NCBI GenBank assembly: GCA_947500645.1
Contig: CANMSD010000004.1
Coordinates: forward strand, 62,001-126,000
Direction of reading: 5' to 3'
Length of the DNA: 64,000 bases
Source: an uncultured Erythrobacter sp.
GTDB lineage: Bacteria > Pseudomonadota > Alphaproteobacteria > Sphingomonadales > Sphingomonadaceae
Shown piece by piece: positions 8,327-18,400 of this stretch (position 1 is the stretch's first letter; each line of letters begins with the position of its first letter). Under the pieces are notes generated by a model that saw only the letters and a list, made by a program, of their open reading frames with translations, ran no database searches and had not been told where the DNA came from. The position numbers were made by a program, and so were the translations under genes.

Positions 8327-9664
8327 CTAGGCCGTTTTTGGTTTAAGAGGTTTGATGTCTGGGATGAGCAACCACACGCTTGCCACCGCGAGAACCGCAA
8401 GAGCGGCCCCGATAGCAAAGGCTGGCATGTAGCTGTTCTCCGCCATTGGCGAGAGGAACGTCAGCCCAAGATCTTGAATCATTTCATTATACTTTTCGGC
8501 CTCTGTGAGGCGCGGGACGAGCCAGACTAAGCCCGCGGCTGCAAGCTTCGCTGCTGTTCCAGCATAGCCAGCGAGCGATCCGACGGCCTTCTTGCTGTAG
8601 AGATCGCTGGGCAGCGTTTGGACGTTACCGATTGAGGTTTGAAATCCGAACAAGATCACCGCCATGATCAGAACCGCAAGCGTTGGTGTGGACGCGACCG
8701 ACATTGAGAACAGCGCTGGCAGCATTATCAGACCGCCAAGGGTGATCACCATCTTGCGCGTCTTGTTTACGGACCACCCGCTGTTCAACCGGTTCTGAGC
8801 CAGTAGCCCCCCGAACCAAGCACCGAACATGGCTCCGACATACGGCACCCAACCATACAGCCCAATTTCGGCAACATCGAAACCAAACGTATCGATCAAA
8901 TAGATCGGTATCCAGAAAACGAAGAGCCACCAGATCGGATCGATGAACATGGCTGGTAGAATTGCGCCCCAAGTCTCCTTGCGGCCGAGCATTTCACCGG
9001 TCGTCGGAATATATTCATCCTGTTCGATCTCGGTTGTGTCAGTCCGTTGGCCGGAAAGAATGTAATTACGTTCATCCTCAGACAGCCACGGGTGAGTTTC
9101 AGGCTTCGACTTGTATATGATCAGCCACGGCACCAGCCATAGTAACCCGATCAGGCCGATCACAATGAAAATCGCTTTCCACCCCATGAAGACCGCCAAC
9201 AGAGCCAGCAGTGGGGGAGACACGATGCCACCAATCGCTGCGCCGGAGTTAAATATCCCCTGCGCAAGAGCGCGCTCGTTAATCGGGAACCATTCGGCAT
9301 TCGCCTTTGCCGCTCCGGGCCAATTGCCTGCTTCGGCAATGCCCAAGATACCCCTAAACAGGGCGAAGGAACCCACGCCAGCGGCAAAGGCGTGCAAGGC
9401 AGTCGCAATCGACCAGACACTGATTGAGAGAACGAATCCAATGCGAGTGCCAAGCCAATCGAAAATCTTGCCAAAGAGCCCCTGACCAAATGCATAGGCC
9501 AGCACAAAGACCGTTCCGATATTGGCATAGTCTTGGTTGGTGAAACCGAATTCTGCTTTTATATCAGGCCATAAGACACCCAACGCGCCCCGGTCGATAT
9601 AGTTGATAATAGTCGCAAGGGCGACAAGCCCGACGACCCAAAATCTCAAATTTCCCTTGAGCAT
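8327..9664 (-). CDS. MFS permease, ExuT-like hexuronate / DEH importer, 445 aa
   Basis: An inner-membrane major facilitator of the anion:cation symporter family with about 12 helices. The ExuT/GudP-type N-terminus is clear (INYIDRGALGVLWPDIKAEFG), as are the loop-2 signature GKIFDWLGTRIGF and the motif GIAEAGNWPGAAKANAEWFP. These carriers import hexuronates or sugar acids with protons. Inside this operon the likely cargo is DEH or unsaturated uronate made in the periplasm by the PL17 lyase. The ATG at 9664 begins two bases after the KdgF stop codon, so translation is coupled. Confidence 0.9.
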   Translation of the reverse strand: MLKGNLRFWVVGLVALATIINYIDRGALGVLWPDIKAEFGFTNQDYANIGTVFVLAYAFGQGLFGKIFDWLGTRIGFVLSISVWSIATALHAFAAGVGSFALFRGILGIAEAGNWPGAAKANAEWFPINERALAQGIFNSGAAIGGIVSPPLLALLAVFMGWKAIFIVIGLIGLLWLVPWLIIYKSKPETHPWLSEDERNYILSGQRTDTTEIEQDEYIPTTGEMLGRKETWGAILPAMFIDPIWWLFVFWIPIYLIDTFGFDVAEIGLYGWVPYVGAMFGAWFGGLLAQNRLNSGWSVNKTRKMVITLGGLIMLPALFSMSVASTPTLAVLIMAVILFGFQTSIGNVQTLPSDLYSKKAVGSLAGYAGTAAKLAAAGLVWLVPRLTEAEKYNEMIQDLGLTFLSPMAENSYMPAFAIGAALAVLAVASVWLLIPDIKPLKPKTA

Positions 9665-9666
9665 GA

Positions 9667-10029
9667 TCAGGTCTCCTCGCCCAGGAAGTCCTCACGCAAG
9701 GGGCTGAATGTATCGATCAGCACACCTTCTTCCAGGCACACAGCGCCGTGATCAAGATGCGGGGCGACATAGAAGCAATCGCCCGCTCCTAGCTCCTGTT
9801 TCTCGCCATCAATCTCGACGAGAAAGCGGCCGCTTTCGACATAGCTCGATTGGCTGTGACGATGCGCGTGGACTTCGCCGACCGCGCCGTTTTCGAACCA
9901 TACGCGGACGATCATGATTTCAGGGCCATAGCCGAGCATTTGTCGACGTATGCCGTCGCCAACAGTCTCAATCGCTTCTGGCTCATAGCGCACAAACGCA
10001 TCAGAACTCGGCTTCGCTAGAGTTGCCAT
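9667..10029 (-). CDS. kdgF: KdgF-type cupin, unsaturated uronate ring-opening protein, 120 aa
   Basis: A single-domain cupin. The metal-binding motif 1 is HAHRHSQSSYVESGRF, with His, His, Gln and the downstream His of DHGAVCLEEG. KdgF proteins speed the conversion of 4,5-unsaturated monouronates from pectin or alginate to the open-chain keto form (DEH). The ATG at 10029 is preferred over an in-frame start at 10047 because GAGGGGA precedes it and the stop codon of the PL17 gene ends one base upstream, an arrangement of tight translational coupling. Its place between the lyases and the permease or reductase matches the pathway order. Confidence 0.88.
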   Translation of the reverse strand: MATLAKPSSDAFVRYEPEAIETVGDGIRRQMLGYGPEIMIVRVWFENGAVGEVHAHRHSQSSYVESGRFLVEIDGEKQELGAGDCFYVAPHLDHGAVCLEEGVLIDTFSPLREDFLGEET

Positions 10030-10030
10030 T

Positions 10031-12199
10031 TCAGTTCCCCTCCTCATCGAGAGCGATCACGGCGGCGAACCCGCTCCATTCGATCGTCTCTCCATCGAAC
10101 ACGACGCGGTGCGCCTGCTCTGATCGTTCGTCATGCGAGACCGCGATTGCAAAACGCGCGCCCGTCTTGAGCTTCAAGATGACAACGTCTTTCCCGTCAG
10201 CGTGCACATGATCCATGTCTGCAATCCGGCTGCGACTGGCGACGGTTTGTTCGGCCGCGCCGTCGTATTTACCGTGACTTTCCAGTAAAGCTGCAAAGCT
10301 TGCTTGCCCATCGCCGCGCTGGGCCCGCAACATGATCAGTGGCTCTCGGCGGAGGTTGAAATTGGGGTCATTCGCTCCGCTCTCACCGAGCACCACATCG
10401 AGCGAGCCGTTGCCGGCAAAGCGATAGGTGTAGAACCGGCCATCGAGCAGCCAAGTTAGTGCACCCTTGCCGTCCTGCTCCTGCGCTATCGCATCAACCC
10501 AAATGTGCTGGTAGCCATTAGCGGTGCCCAGAACGGGGCGTTCGGCGGTAAAGCCGCGGATCGCCAGATCGTGCTCCATGATGTGGCCACTGAAATGCAG
10601 CGGTAGGTCATAGAGATGCGCCTCATCACTCTCACCGCGCGTCAGATCAAGCACGATCGGAGCTTCGAGCCCCGGTATGTTCGGCATCACAATGGTGCGG
10701 GTCAGCGTAACGCCATCATAGGCGGTATCGATGCTGGCGCTGCTCACTTGCAAGCCTGGAGTATCGGAGAAATAGAGCTGGGTCGGAGCGTGCTGGTTCG
10801 CGACCTTCACCTTGCCGTCGAAATGGCTACTCTCGTTCACGACCAAAGTGTTGTGCGCGACGGTGGATTTCGCCCACGTCGTGTTTTCGGGAAGGTAGCG
10901 CCCGCCCTCTTTTGCTTCGATATTGAGGAAGCGTGCCGCGCCGTAATCGCGGATGATCTCATTGCCATTGTCGTAGAGCTGCCAGCCGAGCTTGTCGAAA
11001 TGGCCGTGGCCCAGACCTTGTGAAGTGTTCTTGGCAATCAGCGCTGTGCTCTTGGGACCAGAACCTTGGCGCAGGATCGCAAGCGCGCCATCGTCACCCT
11101 CGGGCCCATCGCCAAGCAGCATGGATCGGAACGGAAACGGCTCAGCCTTTCCGGCGGCCAGATCGCTTGCGAGCAGTAGCCCATTCTCGCTCAGGACAGT
11201 GCGGTCCTGGAACTCGGCAATCGACAGCAGCGAGGGATCGCGGGTACGCGCATAGGCAATCGCAATCCCGTGATAAAGCTCATCGGTCTTCAGGCTCTTG
11301 TCGCGTATCGCATCGTTGAATGGGAAGAAGTATCCGCCGTAGGTGAGCTGTACGGTCGTGCGCAGCGCCTTCAGTAAGATGCCGTCGCGGTGCTCCCAAA
11401 TCCTTCGATCAGGGTCATTGCGCTCAATTGCATCGGCGAAAACCATGAACGGCATCAGCGCATAACGCTGATAGTATGGCCCCTCATTGTAGTAGCCCTC
11501 TGGCGAGAACAGCAGCTCGGTCTGGCGCAGGAAACCCGCCGTGCCGCTCTTGTCCGAACCCTTCAGCGCGCGCTCGACCATGTCTCTATCGCCGAGCAGA
11601 TATCCGGTCATACCGACCCCGGCAGTTGCCCAAGTCGCGTGATTGTGGATCCGGTCGAACGTCTGCTGCGATTCTACCGACAGGAAATAGGCCGCACGGC
11701 GAAACACCTGATCGTCGATCCGCTGGCGATCGGCATCACTCAACGTGTCGCGAATGTCGCCGTAGCCCTGCACCGCATGCACCAGCCACACGGCATCATT
11801 CAGCACCTGCCAGAATATCCGTCCGGGGTTCTGGTTCTTACGCGCCGGATGGTCGGGCAGGTTCGGATACATATCCGCATAGCCAAGCAACATATCGCGC
11901 GCGTATTCAGCAAAGGCCTGCTCGCCAGTGATGCGAAACAATTGCCCGGCGAGATAGATCGCCTTGTAATTGCGCTTATGCTGTTCGTGGGTGTAGCCGC
12001 CGCCGGGATCTTTAGGTTGAGGCAGAACTACACCCTGCGCCATCATTCCGTCGACAAAGCTCTTTGCCCGCTCCAGCTCAGCGGCATAGAGCGGTGGTAG
12101 CTCTTGTTGTTCGCTTACGCTGCCATGCTCATGCGCGGCTACAACCTGAGGACAGGCTGATGCCGCCAGTGCGACCGCAAAGAGGCCGGTGAGCTTCAT
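10031..12199 (-). CDS. PL17 oligoalginate lyase, 722 aa, secreted
   Basis: An exolytic alginate lyase that releases unsaturated monouronate from alginate oligomers. An (alpha/alpha) toroid N-domain precedes a heparinase II/III-like beta domain. Catalytic features of PL17 are seen: Asn186-His187 in RIHNHATW, tyrosines in EGYYNEGPYYQRYAL (Tyr243 the likely acid/base) and the HGHFDKLG motif. The N-terminus is a signal peptide; an AASAC sequence near residue 16 is a weak lipobox, so outer-membrane anchoring is possible. The start ATG overlaps the PL6 stop by four bases (ATGA). Length is normal for PL17. Confidence 0.93.
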   Translation of the reverse strand: MKLTGLFAVALAASACPQVVAAHEHGSVSEQQELPPLYAAELERAKSFVDGMMAQGVVLPQPKDPGGGYTHEQHKRNYKAIYLAGQLFRITGEQAFAEYARDMLLGYADMYPNLPDHPARKNQNPGRIFWQVLNDAVWLVHAVQGYGDIRDTLSDADRQRIDDQVFRRAAYFLSVESQQTFDRIHNHATWATAGVGMTGYLLGDRDMVERALKGSDKSGTAGFLRQTELLFSPEGYYNEGPYYQRYALMPFMVFADAIERNDPDRRIWEHRDGILLKALRTTVQLTYGGYFFPFNDAIRDKSLKTDELYHGIAIAYARTRDPSLLSIAEFQDRTVLSENGLLLASDLAAGKAEPFPFRSMLLGDGPEGDDGALAILRQGSGPKSTALIAKNTSQGLGHGHFDKLGWQLYDNGNEIIRDYGAARFLNIEAKEGGRYLPENTTWAKSTVAHNTLVVNESSHFDGKVKVANQHAPTQLYFSDTPGLQVSSASIDTAYDGVTLTRTIVMPNIPGLEAPIVLDLTRGESDEAHLYDLPLHFSGHIMEHDLAIRGFTAERPVLGTANGYQHIWVDAIAQEQDGKGALTWLLDGRFYTYRFAGNGSLDVVLGESGANDPNFNLRREPLIMLRAQRGDGQASFAALLESHGKYDGAAEQTVASRSRIADMDHVHADGKDVVILKLKTGARFAIAVSHDERSEQAHRVVFDGETIEWSGFAAVIALDEEGN

Positions 12200-14469
12200 T
12201 CGTTCTCAGCCCCGGCAAACTGATTATCGGAAAGGACAGCACGGTGCTCACCTTCATAGTTCAGTTCTTCAAGGACTGGCTCCGGCGTCCCGGCGAACTG
12301 ATTTCCTGTGACTGCCGTCTTGGGTGTGCCTACCGTGTGCACCACTCTGAACGGCGCGGATTCGGCGACCTGATTGCGCGCTATATTGGCCGTCTGTACG
12401 CCGTGTAGATTGACCGAAGCGCCTGAGCCATTGGTTGCTGATAATCCGACGCCAGCCATCTTGTTTCCGGAGATGGTGACGAACGGACCGAAGGTGCTTT
12501 CATCGCGGCCCCCACGATAGATATCAGCAATCGGCCCGCCGATATTGGCAAAATTGCTATCGACGATGTCGAGATACTCGACGTTGTACTGACCGAAATC
12601 TTCGGTCTCGGCCGCCGCCGAAACCACGGTGCCGGTGATGTCGCTGAAGCTGCTGTTACGGACGGTCACTCGGTTTGCGAGCGCGCTCTTGCCTAGTGTT
12701 AGCACATTGAAGGATTTGTTCACGGTCAGCCCGCGCACTGTGACCCCGTCCATCTCGATCCGCATATTGGACTGGATCGGAAAAGTCGTCGTGCGGATCA
12801 CCGAATTGCCAACCGAGTCCGGCGCGAGTTCTCCGTCGATCACCAGATTGGCGAGCTGAAGGTTACCACCTTCGCGCAGTTCGATCAGCGAAGGACGCGT
12901 AAACAGAATACGCGGAGGCTCTGCGCCCTCATCGAAAGCACCGCGAATGGAGAGCGCCTTCTCGACTGGGATCGATCGGTCGACGGTGTAATCGCCAGAG
13001 CGCAGTTGCAGGATGTCGCCATCGCCAGCAGCCATCGCGGCTTCCGCAAGAGTTCCCTCGCCTGGCTCTACTTCGATTATGCGACCCGAAGAGCCAAAGG
13101 CGATCTCGTCACCCGGTTTTGGATACCATTTCACCCCAACCTGAGCGAGCTTGATCGGCTGGAGATCGCGCGGCGCGCCCAGATCTCTGAGTTCTGGATC
13201 GACCGGATAGAGCAAGCCATTGTCGCCGCGCCCCATCTCTACCGGCGCTTGTTCGATCTTTTCCGCCAGCGCAGCTCCAACCTCCCCAGCAGCGACGCGG
13301 TTTCCGCTAAAGCTGATGCCCGAAATATCGTCATAGGATTCAAGGAACGACTGACCCTCCAACCCGCTGAGAAGGTTGTTTGCGAAGGTGCTGTTGCTCG
13401 GCGGCGCCGAGCGCTCCTCATCCGCACCGACGTTGAACCCCACGCGGGCGCTGTCGACGATCGTGTTCTTCTCGATACGTGCGCCCTCAACCTCGACGTA
13501 GCGATTGACGGGCGAATTTGGCACGCCATTCATAATCGCGAGCGCGCTGGAGAACGCCGTGCCGCGCAAGCCCTCCATGTAATTGCTGCGGACAGTTTGG
13601 CCGCGATTGATCACCCGGATCCCGCCTGTGTAATCTTTGCCATGTCCCATGAAGACATTGCGCTCAACGATATTGTCATCGCCGTGCCGCAAGGTCAGCG
13701 TGCCCCGCGAACGCAGGAACAGATTGCCGCGAAACACATTACCACCCGACTTGGACGAGATGATTTCCACCTCGCCATCGGTGCGATCAAACACGTTGTT
13801 TTCGACCAATGTGTTGGAGTTGAACATTGAGTACTTGCTGGTGCCAATACGCAGCGTCTCCCCGCCATTTGAACCAAGGACCGGACGTGGACCAAAGTAA
13901 TTGTGATCAATCCGGTGGCCGTTCTCGCGGCTCTCCTTGCTGTCGAGCCGCACCGCCAGCGTCACACCCTTGTTGGTCTTGCCAACCAGATGGTTGTGAT
14001 CGAACCGATTATTCTTGCCGTAAATGCCGACCCAATAATCGGACTCGTATCGATCCGGCTTGCTGAAATTGTCGATCACCATTTCGGTGACCCGGCTGTT
14101 ACTGGTTACATCCTGCTTCGTTCGGCGAAACGAGATCACTTCGCCGCGCGGGCTGTAGCCATCCTTGAAGACCAGACCGGTGACCAGGATATGTTTACCA
14201 CCAATGCGCAGGCTCGACTGGCCGGTCAGGAAGACCTTGCCCGCTTCTTCGGAGATGATGGTGATCGGCTTACCAGGCTTGCCCTCACCAGTGATGACCA
14301 GCTCGAAATCGCGCCACTCGCCATTGGCAAGAATGATGATGTCGCCGGCCTCAATCTGCTTGAGCGCGTGGGCATATTCGTTCTGATTTCTGACGAAGTA
14401 GTTCTCGGCCATCGCCGGTGCCGCGCCAATGCACGCAATCCACACCACAAGGCATAGCCTCGCCAACAT
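12196..14469 (-). CDS. PL6 alginate lyase, two-domain, 757 aa, secreted
   Basis: A chondroitinase-B-like parallel beta-helix lyase acting on alginate. The signal peptide is cleaved after AAPAMA (about residue 21). The catalytic pair typical of PL6 is visible as Lys240 (EIISSKSGG) and Arg261 (LTLRHG), 21 residues apart. A second beta-helix domain occupies roughly residues 450-757, giving the long two-domain form known from exolytic PL6 enzymes. It is the first gene of the six-gene alginate operon; the start ATG at 14469 follows GGGAGA. The promoter with TTGACA/TATAGT and an upstream motif is annotated separately. Dermatan-sulfate activity is unlikely given the PL17, KdgF and KDG kinase neighbours. 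Confidence 0.93.
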   Translation of the reverse strand: MLARLCLVVWIACIGAAPAMAENYFVRNQNEYAHALKQIEAGDIIILANGEWRDFELVITGEGKPGKPITIISEEAGKVFLTGQSSLRIGGKHILVTGLVFKDGYSPRGEVISFRRTKQDVTSNSRVTEMVIDNFSKPDRYESDYWVGIYGKNNRFDHNHLVGKTNKGVTLAVRLDSKESRENGHRIDHNYFGPRPVLGSNGGETLRIGTSKYSMFNSNTLVENNVFDRTDGEVEIISSKSGGNVFRGNLFLRSRGTLTLRHGDDNIVERNVFMGHGKDYTGGIRVINRGQTVRSNYMEGLRGTAFSSALAIMNGVPNSPVNRYVEVEGARIEKNTIVDSARVGFNVGADEERSAPPSNSTFANNLLSGLEGQSFLESYDDISGISFSGNRVAAGEVGAALAEKIEQAPVEMGRGDNGLLYPVDPELRDLGAPRDLQPIKLAQVGVKWYPKPGDEIAFGSSGRIIEVEPGEGTLAEAAMAAGDGDILQLRSGDYTVDRSIPVEKALSIRGAFDEGAEPPRILFTRPSLIELREGGNLQLANLVIDGELAPDSVGNSVIRTTTFPIQSNMRIEMDGVTVRGLTVNKSFNVLTLGKSALANRVTVRNSSFSDITGTVVSAAAETEDFGQYNVEYLDIVDSNFANIGGPIADIYRGGRDESTFGPFVTISGNKMAGVGLSATNGSGASVNLHGVQTANIARNQVAESAPFRVVHTVGTPKTAVTGNQFAGTPEPVLEELNYEGEHRAVLSDNQFAGAENE

Positions 14470-14502
14470 CCCCAGGTTCTCCCATCCTCTTATTGAAGAG
14501 TG

Positions 14503-14570
14503 ACTATAGAGCGAGTCGACTGACTGTCAATCAATCTGGCATGTTAGATTTTGATTTTTTGTAATACCAA
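14503..14570 (-). promoter_or_regulatory. promoter of the alginate operon with upstream TTGGTAT motif
   Basis: On the minus strand TTGACA (14530-14525) and TATAGT (14508-14503) are separated by 16 bp, giving a good sigma-70-type promoter about 35 bp before the PL6 start. The motif TTGGTATTACA begins at 14570, exactly 40 bp before the TTGACA. The same motif and spacing recur at both TBDR promoters, marking a shared regulator site. Confidence 0.7.
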
Positions 14571-14575
14571 TCGAC

Positions 14576-15316
14576 TTAGCCGATTTTTGCCGAAGCAAGA
14601 AAGCGCTCGCGGCTTTGCGTTGCCTGCTGCTGCACTTCCTCGAGCGCCTTGCGTTCGGTCGCTTCCAACATCGATTCAAGCAGACGGTGGAAGTGTTCGC
14701 GCATCGCAGCACGAGCGCCAGCGGGATCGCGCGCTTTCAATGCATCGAAAACCGCGCGATGCTCCTCTGTACGCGAATCTGCATCATGGACGCAGACCGA
14801 AGCATAGGTGGCCTTCACTTGGGGTAACTCTTCTCGCATCCGCCAAAGCGACCGGATCGTGTGGACCATCGCCGCATTATTGGAAGCCTCTGCGATGGTA
14901 AGATGGAACTGTTCGTCCGCCTCGTTCGCCTCTTCCTCTGTACCGGACCGCATCTGCTCGATTAACACCTCAAGCTTAGCGATGCCCTCTTCCGAAATGT
15001 TGTGCGCAGCCAGAGCGGCGGATTCGGACTCGACCAGCAATCTCGCCTCAGTCACCTCAAAAGCACTTGCCTCCGGCAGCGCATCACCGAGCGCGCGACG
15101 GCTTTCACTCACATAAACGCCAGAGCCGGTCTTGATCTCGAGCCGGCCAATCGCCTGAAGCGCGATTTCCGCTTCCCGGATTGTGACCCGGCTGACACCA
15201 AGCTTTTCCGCAAGCTCTCTCTCTCCAGGCAAACGCGTGCCGGGAGGGTAGGCTCCCTCATCGATCAATTCGGCGATCTGCGCCGCTACTGATTGAAAAA
15301 GTCTCTTGCTGGCCAT
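14576..15316 (-). CDS. GntR/FadR-family (FCD) regulator of the alginate locus, 246 aa
   Basis: An N-terminal winged helix (residues about 5-70: GTRLPGERELAEKLGVSRVT) is followed by the all-helical FCD ligand domain with its metal-binding His pattern (DEQFHLTIAEAS, EEHRAVFDAL, REHFHRLL). This architecture is shared with UxuR/ExuR and other uronate-responsive repressors, so the inducer is probably DEH, KDG or a relative. ATG at 15316 is chosen because GGAG lies 11 bases upstream; a GTG at 15334 is the alternative. It lies between the operon and the two TBDR genes, all on the minus strand, and has its own site with the TTGGTAT half at 15362. Confidence 0.9.
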   Translation of the reverse strand: MASKRLFQSVAAQIAELIDEGAYPPGTRLPGERELAEKLGVSRVTIREAEIALQAIGRLEIKTGSGVYVSESRRALGDALPEASAFEVTEARLLVESESAALAAHNISEEGIAKLEVLIEQMRSGTEEEANEADEQFHLTIAEASNNAAMVHTIRSLWRMREELPQVKATYASVCVHDADSRTEEHRAVFDALKARDPAGARAAMREHFHRLLESMLEATERKALEEVQQQATQSRERFLASAKIG

Positions 15317-15343
15317 TGTCGCAAAGCGCTCCACGAGTGATGA

Positions 15344-15362
15344 TTGGCTAATCCTATACCAA
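15344..15362. promoter_or_regulatory. candidate autoregulatory site of the GntR gene
   Basis: The minus strand reads TTGGTATAGG followed by ATTAGCCAA, with TTGG and CCAA as outer arms, 28 bp upstream of the GntR start. It shares the TTGGTAT core with the three enzyme and receptor promoters, but here it overlaps what could be the -10 element (TATAGG). That placement fits self-repression. Confidence 0.45.
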
Positions 15363-15450
15363 TTTTCCTAATCGATTGAACTGTTCATTTTCAACGCCCA
15401 TTGGTGAGCCGCCGCCGCATCCCCCAACGCGGCGGCGACAAGCGCGATCA

Positions 15451-18400
15451 TCAGAACTTAAAGCGGACCCCGGCAAAATACCGCGGACCGTAGACCTGCA
15501 CGGCCCCCAGATCATCAGGCGCACCACGGAAATTGGTACGCGGCTCGTTGAAGAGGTTGATGCCTTCCAGTGTGAATTTCACGTTCTTGCTCAGCTCGAA
15601 CGACACCCGCGCCTCGAAGACACCTACGTCGTCAACGTAACGCACCCGTCCCGGAGTGGAGATGAACTGCTGGAAGTAGTCGCTACGATATTTGTAGACC
15701 CCCTGGAAATCGAATGGGCCAATTTCATAATAGAGCTGAGCCGACAAAACGTGCTTGGAGAAACCAAAGAGATTTGACGGCGGGATCAGTCCATTGCTGG
15801 TGCTGGTCGTACCGTCATCATTGACGGAAGTAATCGCGCCAAGCGTATCATCCTCAAATTCGAAATTGGAATCTGCATAGTTGTAGCTCAACTTGAACCC
15901 AAGACCATCAAGCGGCGCAGGCAGGTAGCTAAACCGATGGGCAGCCGTCAGCTCAATACCATAGATCGTGCTGGTATCCTCGGTCACATTGGTCGTTGTA
16001 ACAAGGACATTCAGATCCTGTCCGTCCACCGTGAAGGTCTCAAACTGGCCAACAGTCTCGAACCCACCATCGAAACTCTTGTAGTAAGCGTTGAAGGCGA
16101 GGATCGTGTCGTCGTTTGGATACCACTCAAGGCCGGCATCCACATTCCATGAGAGCAGCGGATCGGTGAACGGATTGCCAGTCGAGTTAGCAGTACCGAC
16201 TACGTCAGCAATTGACGTCGCATCTTCTGTATCGTCGGTTGAACCGGTAAACGTACGCCCGAAACTCAGGTCAGAAGGGTCTGGACGAGACAACGCCCGA
16301 TAGACCGCGAAACGCCCAATCAGGTCCGGCTGGAATTCGGCAACCGCATTAAAGCTAGGAAGGAATTCAGTGTAAGAGTTGCTCGCAGATACGGGGAGCA
16401 GCGCATTCTGATCTTCAGAGATGCTCACAGTTCCATCGGCAGCAAATGTCGCTGACAACGTTCCACGGAACCCGTCCGACTTAACGGTCGTACCAACCAC
16501 ACGTAGGCCAACATTGCCACGAACCGGCAGGCTACCCAGATCGGTGTCGAAGTTAGCTTGGCCATATACAGCCCAGCTGCGCTCTTCGACATCGGAGTTC
16601 TGGATCGAGTCGAATTCTCCGGTCGGGAAGATCACGTTTCCGTCAGCATCGAATTCCAGGCCTTGAGGATCTTCACGCTCAAGAACCCGAGCGATGCAAC
16701 GCGCATCAAACGTGGCAAATGTATTGGTCGTACCGATTACGTTACCGGCAGCGTCAACATTTGTTATCAGAGCATTATCGCCCGACACAGACGACAAGAA
16801 ACCTGATTCCGGGAATGCAGTTCGGCATTCCTGGTTGGCAATCGCCAGAGCACCTGTAGTCGAATCGTCATCGTAGTTCAGCTGAATACGAGAGGCCCCC
16901 GAAGCGCCCGGCACATCACGATAGGTCAGCTGCTGATACCGGACACCGCCCAGTACAGATGAGAAGAAACCATCCATCTCATACTCGACGTCGCCACGCA
17001 CCGCCCAAATCTCGTTGAAGCGATCCTGCTCGAGATCAGCACGAAGGCGCGGATCATTGGCGAACAAATTGTGGTCATTCACGTCGAAGTTCTGAACGAT
17101 GAAGTTCAACGCTTCAGATCCGTTCTGGAAGATCTGCACCACGTTCTCGACGCGGTCATCTTGCGTACCACCGTCACTCTCAATGCTTGGAGTGAACGCA
17201 CCGGTGTTTCCAAAGATATCTTCGTCATCTTCAGTGCGGAAACGGATTTGAACCGCTTCTTCGATCCGCTGCGTCCGCGAATACGAGCCATCAAGCGAGA
17301 ACCGCAAACGGTCCGTGGCCTGAACATCGATTGAAAGACCCCCGCCATAATATTCTTCATCACGCTCGAGGTACTCGCTAACCGCCTCAATGCGCTGCTC
17401 ACTTGTGAACTGCCGGAGAGCGCCACTGTCGGTGAAGATCAGGTCAAAGCCTGGAATGTTATTGATATCGCCAGGGCCATCGATCCGGCGACCCTCCGCA
17501 AAGTTCAAATCGCTGCGCTGCTCGCGAAATAAGCGAGTCGAATACTGAAAATCAGCGTTTATATCGACATTGGGGCTAGGCTTGTACTGGATCGCACCGA
17601 AGAAGGAATCGCGCGTGTCGTCAGTAATGTTCGACCGCAACGCATAGCTGTTGCGAGCAATCACAAAATCATCAGTCACACTGCCATCGCGTAAACCGGC
17701 GATCGTGTCGCTATTGGTGTCGCAATTGCCATCATCCAGAATGCCGTCGCCAGTGCCGTCGCGAGGCTGAGTGAGATCGACCACGCAAGCGCGTATCGTA
17801 TTCGAAACATTAGCCTCTTGCTCAGGATTCGTGGTCTCATTGCGCGAATAGCCAAGCGAAATACCGAACTCGCCATCGCCCAGGTTGAACTGATCGACAT
17901 AGCTTAACGTCGCGCGGTAACCGAATTTCTGGAACCGTTGCTCGGAATCAATGTCGAGATTGTCAGGGTTGGCGTTGAGCTTGAAGTCACCTTGAATACG
18001 GCGTTTGCCATAATCGAGCGGCTTCACCGTCTCAAGCACGATCTGACCCGCGACACCGCCTTCGATGTAACTTGCAGCCTGTGTCTTGTAGATGCCGATC
18101 TTGCTAAACAATTCCGATGGGAACTGGCTGAAGTTTACCGAGCGATCGCCGCTGCCATTGGTGGCAACGCGACCATTGATCACTGTAGAACCAAGGAACG
18201 GGCCAAGGCCGCGAATGGAAATCTCGGTTGCACCACCCTGCTCGCGGTGGGAGCCGGCACCTGTGAGAGTTTCGAGCGCTTCACCGATGGACAGCGCGGG
18301 AAGGTCTCCGATTTCATCAGAAGACAAGGCATCGAAAACTTCGATCGAATTGCGCTTTTCCTCAATCGAGTTCTGGATCGTGTTGCGAATGCCGGTGACG

